Virus record (IMG/VR): IMGVR_UViG_3300047457_000833
Coordinates: 1-53,849 of that record
Source: a virus
Length of the DNA stretch: 53,849 nt
Reading direction: 5' to 3' (one strand)
The notes below the pieces were generated by a model, which worked only from the letters and a program-made list of their open reading frames with translations, was not told the DNA's origin and ran no database searches. The number at the start of each line of letters is the position of its first letter. Within the stretch, counting starts at the first letter, position 1. Positions 48,198 through 53,849 of the stretch are shown here, piece by piece. A program made the translations under genes and the position numbers.

Positions 48198-49718
48198 ATG
48201 ATTTCTGTCGGAGACATCCTCGAGCGTCCACGCAAATCAGGCGGTGTTGAGCGCGCTCTGGTTGAGAAGGTGCGCACGTCAGGCAACGTGCTGATCAACG
48301 GCTCGCAGGTAGCCGCAACCTCCGAGAACCCTGTGGTCACAGCCAGAATCGTGGTACTGGACGGCGAGTCGGTGCTCAAGACTCGAGCCACACGCACTTT
48401 CGTGCACAAAATGCACGGCGACGACCATGAGATGGGCGTTTATACGCTTGTTCCGCGCCAGAAGGCGATGTACGAGATGTATGAGGCCATCGTCGGGCAG
48501 ATGGGCCAGTTTGATAAAAGTGTTGGTGGGAATGGTGCTCACTACGCGGACGGCACGGAGAACGTGTTCCTGTCGGAGGGGATGCAGTGCGCTAACTGCG
48601 TGTTTTACTGCGGTGGCCGAGCCTGCGAAGTTGTTGCTGGAGACATCGACCCGTTGGGCATCTGCAAACTGTGGATCATCGCTGAGCCTCTTCTCGGCCA
48701 GCAGGCTACGCCTGTGCTGATCTCTGAGCGCGAACTAGGGATTGAGAAGGCATCAAACTTCACTCCACCGCAAGCGGTGCGTGACGCCGCGCAACGGGCC
48801 GTCAAATGGATCGAGGAAGGGAAGGCTGGCGACGGCTTCACGGCGGTCGGTGCAGGCCGTGCGCGCGATCTCGCAGCAGGACGGGCAGTGTCGCTCGAGA
48901 CCGTCAAGCGGATCTCCAACTTCCTGTCGCGCCACGAAGTTGACAAGAAGGCCGAAGGCTTCAGTCAAGGGGAGAACGGCTACCCCTCGGCAGGTCGTGT
49001 CGCTTGGGATGCATGGGGAGGTGATCCTGCGAAGAGTTGGGTGAGTGGAATCCTTGCCGATGTCCAAAAGGCCGCCAAACTGAAGGAAGGCCAGTTCGTT
49101 CGCTGGAACTCGTCAGGTGGCCCTGCGCAAGGCCGCATCGAGCACGTGATGGAAGAAGGCACGCTCGGCGTCCCGAACTCAAGGTTCAAGATTAACGCGC
49201 AGCCCGACGACCCTGCGGTGCTGATCCGCATCTATCAAGAGGGTGCGGACGGATGGGTGGAAACCCCAACCCTTGTCGGTCACAAGGCGTCGACGCTTCG
49301 TCGTATCGAGCCTCTGTCAAAAGCGACACGCCTCATCAAGCAGGCCACCGAGGAACGCTTCACTCTAGCCCCTTGGTATATTCCAGAAAAATATGATGCG
49401 CAGAACGAGTGGACGGACGCGCGCGAACTTCAGAAAGCGTTGTGGGAATACGTTCAGTCTGGTGATCGCACCATCCGTTTGCAGCACAACAAGAATGTGC
49501 GCGCTGGCGAATGGGTGGAAGCAATGACGTTGCCGCACTCGTGGACGACCCCGATGACGAAAGCCAACGGCGCAACCACCGAGATCACATACCCTGCTGG
49601 AACCGTGCTTCTGGGCGTCATCTGGGACGACTGGGCGTGGGACATGGTCAAGAAAGGCGAGATCACGGGCTTCTCCATCGGTGGCTCAGCGGAACGCCTC
49701 GACCTCGAAATGCCCTAA
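48198..49718 (+). CDS. Prohead protease (XkdF-like) with Cys cluster and Tudor-like domain
   Basis: A 506-residue protein from ATG 48198 (GTG 48192 is two codons upstream). In order: a beta-rich start; a Cys cluster at residues 131, 134, 138, 143 and 156 (MQCANCVFYC ... GICKLW), which may bind Fe-S or zinc; a helical region (200-285) with GYPSAGRVAWDAWGGD; a DUF2945/Tudor-like barrel (about 293-371, FVRWNSSGGPAQGRIEHVME); and the XkdF/S78-like protease region (about 385-506) ending KGEITGFSIGGSAERL. It is expected to cleave the scaffold and perhaps the tagged cargo inside the prohead. The extra domains are unusual. Confidence 0.7.
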   Translation: MISVGDILERPRKSGGVERALVEKVRTSGNVLINGSQVAATSENPVVTARIVVLDGESVLKTRATRTFVHKMHGDDHEMGVYTLVPRQKAMYEMYEAIVGQMGQFDKSVGGNGAHYADGTENVFLSEGMQCANCVFYCGGRACEVVAGDIDPLGICKLWIIAEPLLGQQATPVLISERELGIEKASNFTPPQAVRDAAQRAVKWIEEGKAGDGFTAVGAGRARDLAAGRAVSLETVKRISNFLSRHEVDKKAEGFSQGENGYPSAGRVAWDAWGGDPAKSWVSGILADVQKAAKLKEGQFVRWNSSGGPAQGRIEHVMEEGTLGVPNSRFKINAQPDDPAVLIRIYQEGADGWVETPTLVGHKASTLRRIEPLSKATRLIKQATEERFTLAPWYIPEKYDAQNEWTDARELQKALWEYVQSGDRTIRLQHNKNVRAGEWVEAMTLPHSWTTPMTKANGATTEITYPAGTVLLGVIWDDWAWDMVKKGEITGFSIGGSAERLDLEMP

Positions 49719-49747
49719 AACCGCGCAACGACGCCACTAAACGGTAG

Positions 49748-49776
49748 TTGACTACGGCCCAGAAATGCCGTACCTT
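49748..49776 (+). promoter_or_regulatory. Sigma70-type promoter
   Basis: TTGACT, a 17-base spacer and TACCTT lie in the 86-base gap before ATG 49805, which has GAGGAGGAG upstream. This promoter would drive the papain-like gene and its partner. Confidence 0.65.
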
Positions 49777-49804
49777 CTTCGAGACACATACGAGGAGGAG
49801 CAAG

Positions 49805-50422
49805 ATGGCTTCACGGCAGCGATACGACGAAGAACAGGTTCTACGCGGTTTGGTATCCGCTTGGATACAACTTCGATCCCAACTCACGGCCACACCGAAC
49901 GCCTGCATCCTTGCAGCCAACTTCGCTCGCCGAATCCTGCCACGCTTCTACGTCTCGACTTTCGTCCGACCTGTCGGCGTGATCGCCTTCAACCGTGAAG
50001 GATGGGAAGCGATCTGCTACGGGCAACCGTTAACGGGTGACGCGTGGAGCGTCGGATGCTCGAGCCGATTCACAACATCAGACTTCGCCTACGACGGTCA
50101 TGTGGTGATCCAAACCTCAAACTGGTATCTCGACCTGACCGCAGAAGCCTTCGAGCGACCAGAGCACAACATCGTCATGGGTGGCCCTGTGCTGATCCCA
50201 CTCGCCAAACTCGGTGTCATACCGAAGGATCATCGTCTGCACGAATTAACGCAAACGACACGCACATATTCAATCCCACTTAACACGGGCATCTACACAT
50301 TCTTTGACGAACCGAACAACCTGAAGTTCCGTTCTGCACCCGACTGGCAAGTCGACTGGCATGATTTGCGAGGCGCGGAAGCAGAACAAATCATCAACGA
50401 TCATCTGCGGAGCAACCAGTGA
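49805..50422 (+). CDS. Papain/transglutaminase-like protein
   Basis: A 205-residue protein; ATG 49805 is chosen for its GAGGAGG site. Cys34 begins a helix (ACILAANFARRILPRF). His99 lies in YDGHVVIQ, and Asp110 lies in WYLDLTAEAF. The order Cys-helix, His-strand, Asp-strand is that of papain-like and transglutaminase-like folds. A peptidase or amidase acting on host or capsid proteins is likely. It stands between the protease and a tagged coiled-coil gene but has no tag. Confidence 0.55.
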   Translation: MASRQRYDEEQVLRGLVSAWIQLRSQLTATPNACILAANFARRILPRFYVSTFVRPVGVIAFNREGWEAICYGQPLTGDAWSVGCSSRFTTSDFAYDGHVVIQTSNWYLDLTAEAFERPEHNIVMGGPVLIPLAKLGVIPKDHRLHELTQTTRTYSIPLNTGIYTFFDEPNNLKFRSAPDWQVDWHDLRGAEAEQIINDHLRSNQ

Positions 50423-50844
50423 ACAGAACCCAACGGCGATCAAGGAAACATGCGGTGAAAGAATTTGCGGCACTCGACAACGCGCTCCAGTCCGCAGATA
50501 ACGCTGCCCGTATCTTGCTCAAAGACCCCACCAGCCCTGCTGAAAGCCGTTACACGGCGGCTTGGGCCGAGATTCCGATGTGTGACCGCAACAAGCCACT
50601 CTTGCGCATCTGTGACCGCTACAGGATCGGGATGCAGGGGATCGGGATGCGTGAAACAGGCTCGGTTCAGGCGCGCGTGTTCAAACCTCGAGCCGATTCA
50701 CGGCTGTCACGCGAACTGTGGCGTCAAGCGTCAACGGAGCGTCGCATGGCTGCCGAGGTTGACTGGGCCACAGAGTTCGTTGCGTGCCTCCGCAGGTGGG
50801 AGTTCGTCGCGTCTGCTCACTGCCGTGTCGGCGATAACGGTTGA
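50419..50844 (+). CDS. Hypothetical basic protein
   Basis: A 141-residue protein from GTG 50419 (overlap with the papain-like gene). It is Arg-rich and helical (MNRTQRRSRKHAVKEFAALD), with four Cys. The coupling suggests a partner of the preceding enzyme. No family is recognised. Confidence 0.5.
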   Translation: MNRTQRRSRKHAVKEFAALDNALQSADNAARILLKDPTSPAESRYTAAWAEIPMCDRNKPLLRICDRYRIGMQGIGMRETGSVQARVFKPRADSRLSRELWRQASTERRMAAEVDWATEFVACLRRWEFVASAHCRVGDNG

Positions 50845-50857
50845 CGGGTGGGCTACT

Positions 50858-52024
50858 ATGGCGACTGAGATGAACCAAGACGCGATCTACAAGATGTTTG
50901 CGGCGTCCCCTGTCGGGAAGTCGATGTCGGCTGCTGATCTTGACGCGATGCGTCAAATGCTCGAGACGACCCCTGTCACACAGATCGGTGGCTGGTACGG
51001 GGAGCAGATTCGCAAGGCTGCCCGTCTCGCCAAAGGCGATTACGTTGGGCATCCGTTCCGAGGCAACCAATACACCGACGCATCAGGCGTGGGACGAGGC
51101 TCCTCAAGTGGGCCTTCCAGCCGTCGCAGCACCGCCGAGATTGACGCCATCAACGAGCGTCTGGCACGCACAGGCGACAAGCAGTTGATGATGGACGGGC
51201 TTCTCAGCAGTGCTCGAGCAGACGTTGACGCAGCGATGCGTGCAGGGAAAAACAACGTACCGTTGATTGACGGTCTTGCGCTGCTGGAAACCGCGAACCG
51301 TGCAGGCGTTAACACTCCAGAAGGCAAGCAGGCACTTCAACGCGCCTTCGACTGGCTCGAGAACGAGAACTATCACGGGCTTGCTGAAGGCGTCCATAAC
51401 ATCATGCAGGCCAGAGGCCCGAAGAACGGCTACATGGAATTTGAGCGGGATGCAAAAGACTTCGTGTCGTCGCAGATCGCGGAGACCGCACTCTTCGCGG
51501 AAACCGACCTGAAACGACAGATGGACGGCATCGACGGAATCATCGAGACATCAAAAGGCGCAATCGACAACGCCGACGTCAAAGCCGAAAGAAGCGAGAA
51601 TTTTGAGAGCGAGGACGCCGCGAAAGATCGCAAGGACGCATCCGATGTGACTCGCGCTGAGACGCGACTCCAACGGCACGCGAAGGAAGTCAAATCAGTC
51701 TTGGAATCCCTGATCGTATACAGTCGGAATGGGCGCACCGATTCAAACGCTGGTGATATCGAGCGCGCCTACAAGAACCTGTTCAGTAAGGCCTCTCAAC
51801 TTCAGATGCTTCGCTCTGAGATCATGCGCGATAGCGAATTTGAGCGCACCGCAAGCCGTCAAGGTTTTGCTGGCGGCAAGAGCGTCACTGGCAAGTACGG
51901 TTTGCTTCTCGGCAGCATTCGGCAGGCATTAGAGGCGATCAACGAAGTCCAGTCTGAGGTTGATAGTTCCAGCGAATCGATCCGTCAATCCGCCGAACAA
52001 ATGTACGCAGACTCGAAGGGATAA
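50858..52024 (+). CDS. Tagged coiled-coil protein
   Basis: A 388-residue protein from ATG 50858. A helical lead (DAIYKMFAASPVGKSMSAAD) precedes the tag at residues 59-72, which has Tyr in place of the usual Trp. The remaining 300 residues are almost wholly helical with heptad-like repeats (TETALFAETDLKRQMDGID, EVKSVLESLIVY). No enzymatic motif is visible. It may be an internal head protein or a scaffold-type cargo. Confidence 0.6.
   Translation: MATEMNQDAIYKMFAASPVGKSMSAADLDAMRQMLETTPVTQIGGWYGEQIRKAARLAKGDYVGHPFRGNQYTDASGVGRGSSSGPSSRRSTAEIDAINERLARTGDKQLMMDGLLSSARADVDAAMRAGKNNVPLIDGLALLETANRAGVNTPEGKQALQRAFDWLENENYHGLAEGVHNIMQARGPKNGYMEFERDAKDFVSSQIAETALFAETDLKRQMDGIDGIIETSKGAIDNADVKAERSENFESEDAAKDRKDASDVTRAETRLQRHAKEVKSVLESLIVYSRNGRTDSNAGDIERAYKNLFSKASQLQMLRSEIMRDSEFERTASRQGFAGGKSVTGKYGLLLGSIRQALEAINEVQSEVDSSSESIRQSAEQMYADSKG
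51032..51073 (+). repeat. Cargo-tag module of the first coiled-coil protein
   Basis: KGDYVGHPFRGNQY then TDASG. It is the only copy ending in Tyr, so the last position tolerates an aromatic exchange. Confidence 0.9.
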
Positions 52025-52028
52025 TAAA

Positions 52029-53174
52029 GTGGCCGAAGTTCGCAAGTGTTCATGTGGTGAAGGTAACCAGCAGGTGCTCGACACGCTGCGCTCCACCACG
52101 CTGGCCGAGATGCCTGTGGACGAATTCAACGAGATCGTCGACGACGTCAACAAGGCTGGCGGCATCCGCAACCTGTCAGGTTTGTCTCGGGTGCTGATCG
52201 AGAAGGCGTTGAACGATTTGCGTGCAGGTGTAGAGAAGGGCGACTACGAAGGTCATCCATTCCGAGGAAATCAGTGGACTGATTCGTCAGGTACTGGACG
52301 TGGCGGCGCAGGCGGTGGGCCAAAAGGTTCTAAGAATCAACGGGCTAGATATTTTGACAGTGCACCTGACCGCCCACAGACCGCTGGTGCTAGATATTTT
52401 GACAGTGCGCCCGACCGCCCACAGGCCGCTGGTGCTAAATATATCGACATGAAAGGGAATTCTCCTCGTCGCGCTGAGAGTGTGCAACAGGAACTGAATC
52501 GCCTGTCTAGAGAAGGCCTACAAAGTCAAATCGATGAACTGAAGATGTATATCGATGACCATAAGGGAATGGCTGAAGTTCTACGCGACCTCGGCAACGA
52601 GGATGGCGCACGACAAGCAGAAGCCAACGCTGCGAAAGCAGAGAAAGAGGTGCGCGGCCTAAAAGCGGAGATCGACAGGCGTCAAAAGCGATTCGAAATG
52701 GATCAAAAAACGGAGTCCGCTAAGACAAAAGTCACCGAGGACAACATTGATTCCAAATTGAAAGGCGATGACCTAAAGCAGTTCAAAGCGCAGGTCAAGG
52801 AAGCCGAGACTGCTGTCAAAGAATTCCGTAAAACTGTCGCAGATATACAAAAGCGCGTGGCCGCCGAAGGAGTTCGTGGCGTTGCTTCTATTCTTAAAGA
52901 AGCACTCAATGAGGCTCGGACGTTTGAGAAGTTGGTGCGCGACGCCAAAGCAGCACCAACCATTCGTCAAGCGGTACGAATGACGTCGTTAGGAACAAAT
53001 GCTGGCGAAAACGCTAAGGGTGCGCTTCGAGAGGTTTTGGGGAAACTAAAGGGCGGCGAAAGCGATGCTGATACAGAAGCAATAAATGCTCTGCAAACTG
53101 CTGGCGACAAATATTTTGGTCTTTCGCCAGACCGATACAACCTTGATGATGCCTTTGATTTCATTGATAGTTGA
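52029..53174 (+). CDS. Tagged coiled-coil protein with peptide repeats
   Basis: A 381-residue protein from GTG 52029. It begins with a Cys pair (KCSCGEGNQ), then a helical lead of the same type as in the previous tagged gene. The tag lies at residues 70-83. A 15-residue peptide unit (ARYFDSAPDRPQTAG) is then repeated twice with a partial third copy. The rest is a long charged coiled coil (QIDELKMYIDDHKGMAEVLR and similar). No enzyme motif is visible. It directly precedes the scaffold gene. Confidence 0.6.
   Translation: MAEVRKCSCGEGNQQVLDTLRSTTLAEMPVDEFNEIVDDVNKAGGIRNLSGLSRVLIEKALNDLRAGVEKGDYEGHPFRGNQWTDSSGTGRGGAGGGPKGSKNQRARYFDSAPDRPQTAGARYFDSAPDRPQAAGAKYIDMKGNSPRRAESVQQELNRLSREGLQSQIDELKMYIDDHKGMAEVLRDLGNEDGARQAEANAAKAEKEVRGLKAEIDRRQKRFEMDQKTESAKTKVTEDNIDSKLKGDDLKQFKAQVKEAETAVKEFRKTVADIQKRVAAEGVRGVASILKEALNEARTFEKLVRDAKAAPTIRQAVRMTSLGTNAGENAKGALREVLGKLKGGESDADTEAINALQTAGDKYFGLSPDRYNLDDAFDFIDS
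52236..52277 (+). repeat. Cargo-tag module of the second coiled-coil protein
   Basis: KGDYEGHPFRGNQW then TDSSG at residues 70-83, the last copy before the scaffold gene. Confidence 0.9.
52344..52451 (+). repeat. 45-bp in-frame tandem repeat
   Basis: Two units of 45 bp (52344-52388 and 52389-52433) differ at four positions, and a decayed third copy starts at 52434. They encode 15-residue units. The DNA similarity is high, so the duplication is recent compared with the tag modules. Confidence 0.75.
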
Positions 53175-53223
53175 GGCTTGCCAAGTCCTGAATCACGCGC
53201 TGGACAGTTCAACCGACGTTTAG

Positions 53224-53251
53224 TTGTCGGTCTTGTCTGGTCATCTACACT
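53224..53251 (+). promoter_or_regulatory. Candidate promoter of the capsid operon
   Basis: TTGTCG, a 16-base spacer and TACACT, eight bases before ATG 53260. A 6-bp inverted repeat (ACCGAC and GTCGGT) overlaps the -35 region and could be an operator or weak terminator of the preceding gene. Confidence 0.4.
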
Positions 53252-53259
53252 CAAGACAA

Positions 53260-53849
53260 ATGGGTGCGCGCAAGATGGTGAAACTCAAGGTCGAAGAGAC
53301 CTCTGGGGTCGATCATCCAGCGCATCTGGAAGAAGGTTGGATCGTCATGAAGTCAGCGAGCAAGGGAGCGAAAGTGGCCAAGCAGCCCAACATCGAGATC
53401 GAAGTCGGAGCAGAGGAAGAGGAGATGAACGAGGAAATGGAAACCGAGAAGGCCGCGTCTGAAGAGACTGATTTCGAGGCGATGTTCGCCAAGATGAAGG
53501 AAGAGCGCGACATGTACAAGGGCAAGTACGAGGACTTGATGAAGGAAATGTCGCCCGAGGACGATGAGGCCTCGATGGAAAAGGCGATGCCTGAGGCTGT
53601 CCGCGAAATGCTGAACAAGGCTCGCAACGAGGCCGAGGCGGCACGCACCGAACTCCGCAAGGAAGTTGAGCGTCGTCAGGATCGCGAGTATGTGGCAAAG
53701 GCTGCTGCTTGGGGCAACCTGTCGCTCAACGCCGAGGAAGTTGGCCCGATGCTTCGCAAGATGGCAGAGACCAACGGCGAACTCGTTGACGCTGTGATGG
53801 GCGCACTGTCGTCCGCTAACGCACAGGCAGAGGCCGCCAACATCTTTGC
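53260..53849 (+). CDS. Capsid scaffold-like protein, N-terminal part
   Basis: Starts at ATG 53260 (or ATG 53275, five codons on) and runs out of the window; the rest is at 1-310. The first 45 residues (MVKLKVEETSGVDHPAHLEE) resemble the head of XkdF-type protease or scaffold proteins. A very acidic Glu/Met-rich helical zone and a coiled coil (NKARNEAEAARTELRKEVER) follow, as in scaffold proteins. It has no protease motif of its own, so it probably depends on the protease at 48198. Confidence 0.6.
   Translation, partial: MGARKMVKLKVEETSGVDHPAHLEEGWIVMKSASKGAKVAKQPNIEIEVGAEEEEMNEEMETEKAASEETDFEAMFAKMKEERDMYKGKYEDLMKEMSPEDDEASMEKAMPEAVREMLNKARNEAEAARTELRKEVERRQDREYVAKAAAWGNLSLNAEEVGPMLRKMAETNGELVDAVMGALSSANAQAEAANIF
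53712..53849. repeat. Terminal redundancy, right copy
   Basis: Same 138 bases as 1-138, with C at 53838 and T at 53847 where the left copy has T and C. Removing one copy closes the genome into a circle in frame. Confidence 0.9.

Larger units (their letters stand above)
1..53849 (+). other. Dispersed strand-polarised word TGCTGA (wider TG(C/G)TGA)
   Basis: About 95 copies of TGCTGA were counted by eye on the + strand, spread over the whole window, and one of its complement TCAGCA (51203). Most copies are followed by TC or AA. The sister word TGGTGA shows about 50 to 4. Copies inside the reverse-strand genes (33259, 33424, 33629, 33948, 34377) keep + orientation. Counts may be off by a few. 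Confidence 0.75.

Overview
The window is essentially one complete genome of a tailed (siphovirus-like) double-stranded DNA phage of an actinobacterium. The first 138 bases return at the end (53712-53849) with two differences, both synonymous third-codon changes. The contig is therefore circular, or circularly permuted, and was cut inside the scaffold gene; its unique length is about 53.7 kb. A WhiB-type Fe-S regulator at 26.9 kb, an M15 endolysin and a Thr-rich secreted protein point to an actinobacterial host. I see no integrase, DNA polymerase or tRNA gene. All genes are on the + strand except three at 32.6-34.6 kb.

Layout: 0-4 kb holds the capsid and connector genes, ending in a small Mu Com-like zinc protein. 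4.2-5.6 kb holds a small HTH gene and a secreted transglycosylase. 5.6-15.2 kb is the tail: two tail-tube paralogues, a lambda-type -1 frameshifted assembly chaperone, a 1170-aa tape measure, a minor tail protein and two glycine-rich fibre paralogues. 15.2-17.9 kb holds a secreted PA14-like protein with a mucin-like linker, small membrane proteins and the endolysin. 17.8-24.3 kb is DNA metabolism: phosphoesterase, XRE regulator, Gam-like protein, Sak4-like ATPase, replication initiator with iterons, helicase loader, HNH and RusA. 24.3-29.8 kb holds two DNA methyltransferases, small early-type genes, WhiB and a run of ParB-like domains. 29.8-32.6 kb holds the terminase. 32.6-34.6 kb is a reverse-strand cassette with its own promoter. 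34.6-36.5 kb holds very small genes. 36.5-53.8 kb holds portal, MuF protein, a long accessory block, the prohead protease and the scaffold.

The most unusual part is the accessory block. A 14-residue module (consensus KGDYxGHPFRGNQW, then usually (T/M/V)D(A/S)(S/N)G) occurs nine times in six proteins. It precedes unrelated bodies: an ADP-ribosyltransferase-like domain, two DUF3626-like domains, a GNAT acetyltransferase, an HTH plus zincin metallopeptidase, a ParB-like domain and two coiled-coil proteins. One 1889-aa protein carries four copies and looks like four tagged proteins fused. The genes lie between portal/MuF and protease/scaffold, so I infer that the module is a capsid-cargo tag or a protease-recognition segment for proteins delivered with the DNA. 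This is a hypothesis.

A second, independent signal is a strand-polarised DNA word. By eye I count about 95 copies of TGCTGA on the + strand and one on the - strand. The polarity holds inside the three reverse-strand genes, so it does not follow transcription. It resembles a Chi or other polarity sequence. All assignments come from reading the sequence; no database search was run.
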